A stretch of 8,164 nt of DNA from Ruminococcaceae bacterium UBA6857 (GTDB lineage: Bacteria; Bacillota; Clostridia; Oscillospirales; Acutalibacteraceae), in the NCBI GenBank assembly GCA_002451715.1, contig DKDD01000150.1:1-8164 (forward strand), written 5' to 3'. A program made the translations under genes and the position numbers. This document shows, piece by piece, positions 1 to 5,001 of the stretch. Position 1 is the stretch's first letter, and every line of letters begins with the position of its first letter. Below the pieces are notes generated by a model, which saw nothing but the letters and a program-made list of their open reading frames with translations, did no database searches and was not told the origin of the DNA.

Positions 1-37
1 CCGCCGCTTCAAGAACTGTTGTAATGTCAAATTTCAT
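1..37 (-). CDS. Start of a probable phage holin gene, truncated by the window edge
   Basis: An ATG at 35-37 opens a frame that runs off the left edge, giving only 12 residues (MKFDITTVLEAA). An AAGGAAG ribosome site lies about ten bases upstream, in the 16-base gap after the preceding stop, so this is very probably the next gene of the same operon. The short N-terminus resembles the start of small phage holins of the LLH/superfamily-6 type, which begin with a comparable M-x-x-D-[IL]-T-T-[VI]-[LI] stretch leading into a membrane helix. The position directly behind an endolysin and a small membrane protein fits that role. Twelve residues cannot prove the family: the gene call is fairly firm, the holin call is inference. 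Confidence 0.6.
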   Translation of the reverse strand, partial: MKFDITTVLEAA

Positions 38-53
38 TAATTATATCTTCCTT

Positions 54-329
54 TCAATTATAAATGATTTGTTGCAGATCGTCTTTTTTGAACCGGCTTT
101 TTTCAAGACCGGTGATCTTTTTTTCAATTCCTTTTAGTCTTTCTTCAAATCTTTCGCGGTCTTTTTCAAGACCAAAGGTGCGTTCGACAACGCTGTTATG
201 TTGTTCAACCTTTTTTTCAAGTTGCTCAAGGCGAAAGTTAGTGAGCTTTGTTGAAGTTAAAATTCCGCCGAAAGTTCCGGCAAGAGTGCCTATGAGGGCA
301 ACAAGCGAAACAACAACCGTATCGCTCAT
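54..329 (-). CDS. Small phage-type membrane protein: one transmembrane helix plus coiled coil
   Basis: This 91-residue protein has a hydrophobic helix at about residues 5-26, rich in G, A, V and L, followed by a highly charged region (about 30-82) with heptad-like spacing that predicts a coiled coil. Proteins of this layout (N-terminal helix, a T-[NK]-[FY]-R-[LI]-E-Q-L-E-K-K-V motif, then a coiled coil) are common in Clostridia phage lysis regions, next to endolysins and holins. They are sometimes annotated as XhlA- or holin-like, but their action is not well established. The start is the ATG at 327-329. It overlaps the stop of the endolysin-like gene as ATGA and has GAGGTGA just upstream. 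A TTG fifteen bases further upstream keeps the frame open but lies inside that ribosome site. An anchor or regulator for the lysis enzyme is a reasonable alternative to a pore-former. Confidence 0.8.
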   Translation of the reverse strand: MSDTVVVSLVALIGTLAGTFGGILTSTKLTNFRLEQLEKKVEQHNSVVERTFGLEKDRERFEERLKGIEKKITGLEKSRFKKDDLQQIIYN

Positions 330-1039
330 GATATCACCTCGCAATAATCAAGGCAAACCCAGCCGCTCGGTGTTCGTCCCCAGTTTTTTTTGACTTCGAA
401 AACGGTGAAAGTAAGGTTTTTAACATATCCGTCTGCTTTTGAGCCGGAAAGAAGCAAAACTTTTTTCTTTGCGTCTTCAGTCAGTTCGTCAAACAAAAGC
501 TTTTGAAAGTTTGTTCCGGGTCCTTGGCGAACGTTCAAAAGAAGCGCCTTTGTAACTTTGTAGTTTCCCGGCTTATAGGAGACGGAAACGGATTCATTTG
601 TTTTTGAAAAGTATTTTTGGCTCCATTGTTCCGGGTCGAGCCAGTCTCCGCCGGAAAGGTTTTTTATTCCGAGATGAAGATGGATACCCGTTGCAAGCCC
701 CGTTTGTCCGGTTCGCCCGAGCAAGGTACTTTTTTTAACGACCTGACCGGGTTTGACGCTTATACTGTCAAGATGATAATGCAGCATTTTGACTTTGAGC
801 GCGGGATAGGCGACCCAAACATATTTGGCTGAGCCGAAAGCATGATCCGTTCCGCAGGATAGAACCGTGCCTTTTGCAACGGCGTATTGCGGAAGTTTTT
901 TGCCAAATGTCGCATAGTCTGCGCCGCTGTGGAAAGACGAGGTTTTTCCGTTTGCGGTTTTAATCACTGATCGTTCACCGAACGGAGATGAAAGAAAATG
1001 TTCGCGTCCGCGAAAAATTCTTTTTGAAAGTTCACTCAT
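326..1039 (-). CDS. M23 metallopeptidase with SH3b-like tail, endolysin-like
   Basis: This 237-residue protein probably cuts peptide cross-links in peptidoglycan. The M23 (LytM-type) domain spans about residues 15-135. H37 and D41 (HSGAD) and H122 are the expected zinc ligands, and H89 (LHYHL) and H120 (GIHLHLG) the expected catalytic histidines, so the active site looks complete. A bacterial SH3-like domain follows (about 160-236), with the typical LNVRQGPGT opening and a GWVCLDYC ending. It carries an insertion of about 20 residues, as in many Clostridia phage lysins, and probably binds the wall. No signal peptide is visible, so export would need a holin or lysis, consistent with the neighbouring membrane proteins. 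The start is the ATG at 1037-1039, with GGAG eight bases upstream, and it overlaps the stop of the 40-residue gene (ATGA). The frame is open for 37 more codons upstream, but that stretch is the out-of-frame shadow of the small gene. Confidence 0.9.
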   Translation of the reverse strand: MSELSKRIFRGREHFLSSPFGERSVIKTANGKTSSFHSGADYATFGKKLPQYAVAKGTVLSCGTDHAFGSAKYVWVAYPALKVKMLHYHLDSISVKPGQVVKKSTLLGRTGQTGLATGIHLHLGIKNLSGGDWLDPEQWSQKYFSKTNESVSVSYKPGNYKVTKALLLNVRQGPGTNFQKLLFDELTEDAKKKVLLLSGSKADGYVKNLTFTVFEVKKNWGRTPSGWVCLDYCEVIS

Positions 1040-1158
1040 ATGGCAATCTCCGCCTTTTTGAAAAGTATAAAAAGATACCAAAGCGGCAAAAGAATGTTGC
1101 GGCAAAAGCCTTCGATAACAGCGCGCAAAATGCCTTTGAAAAAATAGCAAAAATTCAT
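1036..1158 (-). CDS. 40-residue hydrophobic peptide, unknown function
   Basis: This short gene is easy to miss. It starts at the ATG at 1156-1158, with an AGGGG ribosome site seven bases upstream, 16 bases after the fibre-gene stop. It ends in a TGA that overlaps the M23 start codon as ATGA. The peptide has a short N-terminus (MNFCYFF), a partly amphipathic stretch with R12, E16 and R20, then a strongly hydrophobic run (about 21-33, with L, P, W, Y and F) followed by KK. One membrane segment is likely, with the basic residues on the cytoplasmic side. I recognise no family. It fills the position between a tail fibre and an endolysin where a small holin, pinholin or antiholin could sit, but it could equally be a leader that couples translation of the lysin. 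In-frame sequence upstream of this ATG is the out-of-frame tail of the fibre gene. Confidence 0.65.
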   Translation of the reverse strand: MNFCYFFKGILRAVIEGFCRNILLPLWYLFILFKKAEIAI

Positions 1159-1162
1159 AAAA

Positions 1163-1172
1163 CCGCCCCTTT
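1163..1172 (-). promoter_or_regulatory. Ribosome binding site that defines the 40-residue gene
   Basis: On the minus strand this reads AAAGGGGCGG. Its AGGGG core lies seven bases before the ATG at 1158. It occupies the only gap (16 bases) between the fibre gene and the M23 gene's coupled leader, which is the main evidence that the short frame is translated. Confidence 0.6.
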
Positions 1173-1174
1173 CG

Positions 1175-2365
1175 TCATCTTGCGTAAATGTTGATCCATG
1201 AACCGGCTTCAAATTTTCCGTTTCCGCCGCTCCAAAAGGCAAGCTGTGTGAAAAGGTCGGTGTCGCTGTCGCGAAATTCGGTTTTGATTGTTGCGCCATT
1301 GATCCCGTAACCGTACTGAACGAAAATCTTTGTTCCGAGCAATTCGATTTTTGCGGAAAACTCCATTCCTGTGATGTCGGTTCCGCTTGCCTGGCAGAAG
1401 TTCGGAATTACGGCAGTGGGTTTGAAACCGTCCAAAACGCCGTCTCCCGGCCAGCCGTAATAGACATTGAGTCCCTGGATGCCGTTGGTGAGGTTTGTCA
1501 CTGCAACGCCGTGAATATACATTTCGGTATATTTAAGCGGTGTTCCGTCTTCAAAAGTTTTGAGGCGAAAGCCGTTCGTGGTCTCTGTCATTTTTTGCGA
1601 AAAAACTTTTTTATAGCACCCGCCACCCTCGCTTTTACCGCGTGGAATTGAAAGATTGAGAACGGGGGCTTCCTTTGTTCCGGTGATTGAAGCGGCGGCG
1701 CTTTCTTCGGAACTGACGGTTTGAACCGTTCCGATTGAAAATTCGGGTGTGGTTCCGGGTTCGCCTTTTTCGCCCGGTTCGCCCTTTTCTCCATCCGTGC
1801 CGTCGCGTCCTTTAACGTTGCCGGCGGTGAGAACCGTTCCGTCTGAAAGGGTAAGAGTCAGCTTTCCGCTTTCGTCAATCGCGCAATCCGACACCGAAAC
1901 ACCGTCGTAAATCGGGAAAGTTGAGGTTGAATTGTCGGTATAAACGATTTTTATCTTTCCGTCAATGCGCGTCACGGTTTTAATTTGGCGAAGGTCAAGC
2001 GAATTGAGAAGCGAAAGAAGCGTTTCATACTGATTGTTTGTGAGCGTATCTTCGGCTTCATTGCCCGAAAAATCTTTGACCGAAAGAACACAGCCGACAT
2101 CGGCAACGGTTGAAGCGATTGAATCTGAAAAAACGCCGATTCCGAGCGATTCACAGGGAGTGATTTTCGGCGCGGGAACACAGTTTCCGAGAAAAGCAAC
2201 GTCAACATACTGTGAATCAAAGATAAAACGAGCGGTTTTTGCCTCGTGATTTTTCCATTCATCATCAAAATCAAAAACAACGGTGTAATCGTCGTTTGAA
2301 GAGATGAGATATTTTTTTCTGCAAAGCGCAACTTTGTTTGAAATTTTAATATTGATTTCCGGCAT
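1175..2365 (-). CDS. Phage tail fibre / receptor-binding-like protein with collagen-like segment
   Basis: This 396-residue protein is probably structural. The N-terminal part (about 1-125) resembles a beta-rich domain found at the start of many Clostridia phage baseplate or fibre proteins: a short strand MPEINIKI, then YTVVFDFDDEW and a later ARFIF. A second beta region (about 127-183) leads to six G-X-Y triplets (residues 186-204, G-E-K and G-E-P), a short trimerising collagen-like stalk. The segment TPEFSIGTVQTV...APVLNLSIPRG (206-243) is a common phage-fibre module, and a glycine- and aromatic-rich C-terminus (about 250-396) would be the head that contacts a surface. Cysteines are scattered, and there is no signal peptide. 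The ATG at 2363-2365 has AGGAGG five bases upstream. It is the first gene after the promoter at 2410-2438 and is followed by lysis genes. What it binds cannot be read from sequence; a domesticated surface adhesin is an alternative. Confidence 0.75.
   Translation of the reverse strand: MPEINIKISNKVALCRKKYLISSNDDYTVVFDFDDEWKNHEAKTARFIFDSQYVDVAFLGNCVPAPKITPCESLGIGVFSDSIASTVADVGCVLSVKDFSGNEAEDTLTNNQYETLLSLLNSLDLRQIKTVTRIDGKIKIVYTDNSTSTFPIYDGVSVSDCAIDESGKLTLTLSDGTVLTAGNVKGRDGTDGEKGEPGEKGEPGTTPEFSIGTVQTVSSEESAAASITGTKEAPVLNLSIPRGKSEGGGCYKKVFSQKMTETTNGFRLKTFEDGTPLKYTEMYIHGVAVTNLTNGIQGLNVYYGWPGDGVLDGFKPTAVIPNFCQASGTDITGMEFSAKIELLGTKIFVQYGYGINGATIKTEFRDSDTDLFTQLAFWSGGNGKFEAGSWINIYAR
1754..1810 (-). 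repeat. Collagen-like G-X-Y triplet repeat in the fibre gene
   Basis: Six consecutive Gly-X-Y triplets plus a closing glycine (residues 186-204) are encoded here. The GEKGEP unit is repeated exactly at the protein level, and the DNA shows a matching short tandem pattern. Such segments form trimeric stalks in phage fibres. The repeat is short, so it would vary in length only in whole triplets if it slips. Confidence 0.8.
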
Positions 2366-2409
2366 TATTACCTCCTGAATAGATTGTGAATTGCGGCTTC
2401 ACAATTAAT

Positions 2410-2438
2410 ATTTTACAGGCGGATTTCAAATGTGTCAA
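2410..2438 (-). promoter_or_regulatory. Sigma-A-type promoter of the fibre/lysis cassette
   Basis: Read on the minus strand, TTGACA (2433-2438) is a perfect -35 and TAAAAT (2410-2415) a five-of-six -10 box, with the ideal 17-base spacer. Transcription would begin near 2403 and leave an untranslated leader of about 38 bases before the fibre ATG. The LexA-type inverted repeat lies immediately upstream. Confidence 0.75.
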
Positions 2439-2441
2439 TAG

Positions 2442-2467
2442 TTTTTCCGAACATTTGTTCGGAAAAA
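2442..2467. promoter_or_regulatory. LexA (SOS) box inside a 26-bp perfect inverted repeat
   Basis: The core at 2448-2461 reads CGAACATTTGTTCG. It contains GAAC-N4-GTTC, the consensus of the LexA operator in Bacillus-type Firmicutes. The symmetry extends to 12-base arms around a two-base centre. The repeat ends three bases before the -35 box of the minus-strand promoter, while the core is nine bases away. The plus-strand -35 is 38 bases from the core. LexA bound here would be placed to hinder the cassette promoter, with a smaller chance of affecting the divergent 3D gene. The match is seen directly; LexA binding is inference. Confidence 0.7.
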
Positions 2468-2499
2468 TTTTCGAAAAAATGCCCAAAAAGTCGCATTGG

Positions 2500-2528
2500 T
2501 TGACAAAAACCGCTTTTGAGTATATAAT
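2500..2528 (+). promoter_or_regulatory. Consensus sigma-A promoter of the 3D-domain gene
   Basis: TTGACA (2500-2505) and TATAAT (2523-2528) both match the consensus at all six positions and are separated by 17 bases. A start near 2535 would leave a leader of about 45 bases, with a GGAG ribosome site at 2566-2569, too short for a riboswitch. Such a promoter predicts strong, constitutive expression unless repressed. Confidence 0.85.
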
Positions 2529-2579
2529 TACAAAGTTTTAAAAGCTAAAAATCACTGTGGCGAAAGGAGCGTCTCAAAA

Positions 2580-3680
2580 ATGAACTTTAATTTGAAAGGG
2601 CAGGGCAAAGGCTATGCCGTTTCAAGACTTTCGGGCATTCTTCTTTCGCTTTCGTTTTTTGCAATCAGTCTTTCGATTGTTTTTTCGGTCAAGATGATTT
2701 CGGATTTTACGGCGCAGGCAAAATATGAAGAAGAGGTTGCGGCAGTTCTTGAAACCGACTTTGTCGGTGTTATAGACGATTTTTCGAATCTTTTGAAGAA
2801 AGAAGAAGCGCTTCAAAAAACAAAAAAGGGGAACAGTGCACCTTCGCCGCTTCATGTCGGAGTTGGAAAAAACTTTAAAGTCAGCGTTGTTGCAGACGGA
2901 AAGAAAAGCACTTTTTCCGTCAATTCCGGAACCGTTTCCGATATCCTTGCAAAAGCCGGAGTAAAGGTGAACGAATATGACATTTTGAATTTCAAAAAAA
3001 GCGATTCACTCAAGCCGGGAATGACCGTTCGGCTCAAAAGGGTAACTTTTGAAATTGAGAAAAAAACCGTTTCGGTTGAATACAAAACGAAGAAGAAAAA
3101 GACGAGTGAACTTTATCTCGGCGAAATGTACATTGAAAGAGAAGGCGAAAACGGCGAAAGGGTTGACACATATATCAACACTTTCATCGACGGCGAATTT
3201 AAAAAGGCATATTTTCTTTCTTCCGAAACAACGAAGAAAGCGGTGAACGAAGTTATTTTTGTCGGAACAAAAAAGAGAATTGTAAAACTTGATGATGTCG
3301 GTACTGTCGGGTATTCGGGGCTTCGCGCCGTTTCGGAACTTCCGTCAAGGGTAAAAATCGAACTTGACGAATACGGAAAACCCGTGAAGTATAAGAGTAA
3401 AATTGTCGGTTCGGCAACGGCGTATTACGGCGGCGGAATCACGGCAACGGGACAGCGTGCAATGCCGGGCAGGGTTGCGGTTGACCCGCGTGAAATCCCG
3501 TACGGTTCAAAGCTTTATATTGTTTCCTGCGACGGAACATGTGTTTACGGTTACTGCGAAGCGAGCGACACCGGCGGATTTATCTATAACAGTTCAACTG
3601 TTGTTGACCTTTATTTCAATACCTATGCCGAATGTGTGAATTTCGGAAGGCGAAATGTTGAAGTTTATGTACTTGAATAA
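2580..3680 (+). CDS. Membrane-anchored DUF348-G5-3D domain protein, peptidoglycan-related (YabE-like)
   Basis: This 366-residue protein starts with a positively charged cytoplasmic tail and one membrane helix (about 17-40), which acts as signal anchor. An exposed linker is followed by a DUF348 ubiquitin-like domain (about 98-155), a G5 domain (about 156-232; G5 folds often bind cell-wall sugars) and a C-terminal 3D domain (about 276-366). The three aspartates that name the 3D domain are present: D302 (VAVDP), D330 (ASDTGG) and D343 (VVDLYF). The 3D fold is related to the MltA lytic transglycosylase core, and proteins of this layout (YabE and Rpf-like stationary-phase factors) are thought to remodel peptidoglycan at the cell surface. 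Exact chemistry is not proven for this branch. Cysteines 317, 321 and 326 lie close together in the 3D domain and could form a disulfide. The gene stands alone between divergent and convergent operons. Confidence 0.9.
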   Translation: MNFNLKGQGKGYAVSRLSGILLSLSFFAISLSIVFSVKMISDFTAQAKYEEEVAAVLETDFVGVIDDFSNLLKKEEALQKTKKGNSAPSPLHVGVGKNFKVSVVADGKKSTFSVNSGTVSDILAKAGVKVNEYDILNFKKSDSLKPGMTVRLKRVTFEIEKKTVSVEYKTKKKKTSELYLGEMYIEREGENGERVDTYINTFIDGEFKKAYFLSSETTKKAVNEVIFVGTKKRIVKLDDVGTVGYSGLRAVSELPSRVKIELDEYGKPVKYKSKIVGSATAYYGGGITATGQRAMPGRVAVDPREIPYGSKLYIVSCDGTCVYGYCEASDTGGFIYNSSTVVDLYFNTYAECVNFGRRNVEVYVLE

Positions 3681-3720
3681 AAAATTGCCGCACAGGTTAA
3701 TGAAGTGACCTGTGCGGCAA
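3677..3720 (-). terminator. Intrinsic terminator of the hrcA-grpE-dnaK-dnaJ operon
   Basis: Perfect 13-bp arms (3685-3697 and 3708-3720) flank a ten-base loop. On the minus strand the stem is followed by TTTTTTATTC, a classic U-tract, just after the dnaJ stop. On the plus strand the stem is followed by AACTTATATT, with few Us, so it would stop readthrough from the 3D gene only weakly. The U-tract overlaps the end of the 3D coding region. Confidence 0.85.
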
Positions 3721-3728
3721 AACTTATA

Positions 3729-4910
3729 TTACTTGAATCTGTCAAAAAAGCTCTTTTTTTCTTCGCCGACGGTTTTGCCGTCGTCAATGTTGTTTTTCGG
3801 CTTGTTCGGGAGCGAATCGTTGAACTGGCGAAGAAGCTCTTTCTGCTTTTGATTGAGTCCTTTCGGAACGTCAACAATAATTCTTACAAACTGGTCGCCG
3901 CGTCCGCGCGAGCCGAGCTGCTGAATACCTCTGTTTCTGAAACGGAAAACTTCGCCCGGCTGTGTGCCTGCCGGAAGTTCATACTTAACTTTTCCGTCAA
4001 GAGTCGGGATATAGAGCGTGTCACCGAGCGCCGCCTGTGCAAACGTAACCGTGAAGTCGCACCAAACGTCAAAACCGTCACGCTCAAAGAACGGGTGTGG
4101 ACGAACGTTGATGTTTACTCTCAAATCGCCGACCGGGCCGCCGTTGACTCCGGCATTGCCTTTTCCGCGAACGTTGAGTGCCTGTCTGTCGTCAATACCT
4201 GCCGGAATTTCAACCTCAACGGTTGCCGGCTTGCTTTCAAAACCTGTTCCGCGGCATTTCTGACAGGGATTTTTAATAATCTTGCCCTTTCCGCCGCAGG
4301 CAGAGCAGGGCTTAGACGTGCTCATAACGCCGAACGGTGTTCTTTGCTGAACGTTGACCTGACCGCTGCCGCCGCAGGCTTTGCAGGTTTCGACTGTTGT
4401 ACCTTTTGCCGCGCCGCTGCCGCCGCAGGCCGAACAGGTGTCGATTCTTGTTATGTTAATCTTCTTTTTGCAGCCCTTTGCGGCTTCTTCAAAAGAAAGA
4501 GTAATATTTGCCTGAACTGTTGTGCCTTTTCTCGGTGCGTTGGGATTTTGCTGCCTTCCGCCGCCGAATCCGCCGCCAAAGCCGCCGAACATACTGCCGA
4601 GTATGTCGCCGAGGTCGAAGTCTCCGCCGAAACCGCCGAATCCGCTTCCGCCGCCAAAACCGCCCGTACCGAAGTTCGGGTCAACGCCGGCGTGACCGTA
4701 TTGGTCATAGCGTGCTTTTTTCTGGCTGTCGGAAAGTACTTCGTAAGCTTCGTTGGCTTCCTTAAACTTTGCTTCGGCTTCCTTGTCGCCCGGATTCAGG
4801 TCCGGGTGATATTTTTTTGCAAGCTTTCGATATGCTTTTTTGATTTCGTCCTCGGAAGCGGTTTTGCTGACTCCGAGCACTTCGTAATAATCACGCTTGT
4901 TTTCTGCCAT
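3729..4910 (-). CDS. dnaJ: Chaperone DnaJ (Hsp40, type A)
   Basis: DnaJ delivers unfolded clients to DnaK and stimulates its ATPase in the cytoplasm. All type A parts are present in 393 residues. The J domain (about 5-72) has HPD at 35-37, and the G/F-rich linker (about 80-119) is unusually glycine-dense. The zinc-finger domain has four CxxCxGxG repeats with cysteines at 159/162, 176/179, 202/205 and 216/219. Client-binding beta domains follow (about 228-350), then a tail ending in the basic and aromatic KKSFFDRFK. The length is within the family's usual range. The ATG at 4910 has GAGG about ten bases upstream. It is the last gene of the heat-shock operon, separated from dnaK by a 91-base gap with a stem-loop, and is followed by the terminator. 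Confidence 0.98.
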   Translation of the reverse strand: MAENKRDYYEVLGVSKTASEDEIKKAYRKLAKKYHPDLNPGDKEAEAKFKEANEAYEVLSDSQKKARYDQYGHAGVDPNFGTGGFGGGSGFGGFGGDFDLGDILGSMFGGFGGGFGGGRQQNPNAPRKGTTVQANITLSFEEAAKGCKKKINITRIDTCSACGGSGAAKGTTVETCKACGGSGQVNVQQRTPFGVMSTSKPCSACGGKGKIIKNPCQKCRGTGFESKPATVEVEIPAGIDDRQALNVRGKGNAGVNGGPVGDLRVNINVRPHPFFERDGFDVWCDFTVTFAQAALGDTLYIPTLDGKVKYELPAGTQPGEVFRFRNRGIQQLGSRGRGDQFVRIIVDVPKGLNQKQKELLRQFNDSLPNKPKNNIDDGKTVGEEKKSFFDRFK

Positions 4911-4953
4911 ACATACTTACCTCATGAGTTTTGTTTCTCACCTTTAAACAAGA

Positions 4954-4984
4954 CTTACTACCGCCCGAAAAGGGCGATAGTAAG
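4954..4984 (-). other. Stem-loop in the dnaK-dnaJ gap
   Basis: Thirteen-base arms (4954-4966 and 4972-4984) surround a five-base loop. In the minus-strand transcript all positions pair, one as a U-G wobble, whereas a plus-strand RNA would have an A-C mismatch there; this favours a function on the dnaK-dnaJ mRNA. The downstream bases (TCTTGTTTAAAGG) are only moderately U-rich, so full termination is doubtful. A partial terminator, or a barrier protecting the dnaK message from 3' decay, would give more DnaK than DnaJ. Confidence 0.65.
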
Positions 4985-5001
4985 AGTAAATTTTTGTTTT
5001 A

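Noticed and set aside
330..344. TTG start five codons upstream for the 91-residue membrane protein
   Set aside because: The added codons contain the GAGGTGA ribosome site itself, so the ATG at 327-329 is the real start.
1040..1150. In-frame N-terminal extension of the M23 gene by 37 codons from an upstream start
   Set aside because: It lacks a convincing ribosome site, its sequence does not resemble an M23 N-terminus, and it is the alternative frame of the 40-residue gene. The inner ATG has GGAG at good spacing and a coupled ATGA overlap.
2442..2471. The inverted repeat as an intrinsic terminator
   Set aside because: It lies between divergent promoters, where no transcript needs ending. The stem is followed by A-rich sequence before the Us, and the core fits a LexA operator.
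2468..2477. Ten-base palindrome TTTTCGAAAA next to the SOS box
   Set aside because: It is low-complexity AT-rich sequence and too short to call an operator without comparison.
2529..2579. A c-di-AMP (ydaO-type) or other riboswitch before the 3D gene, as seen for some wall-remodelling genes
   Set aside because: The predicted leader is only about 45 bases and has no substantial structure.
4332..4342. GAAC-GGT-GTTC inside dnaJ as a second SOS box
   Set aside because: The spacer is three bases rather than four, and the site lies within a coding region.
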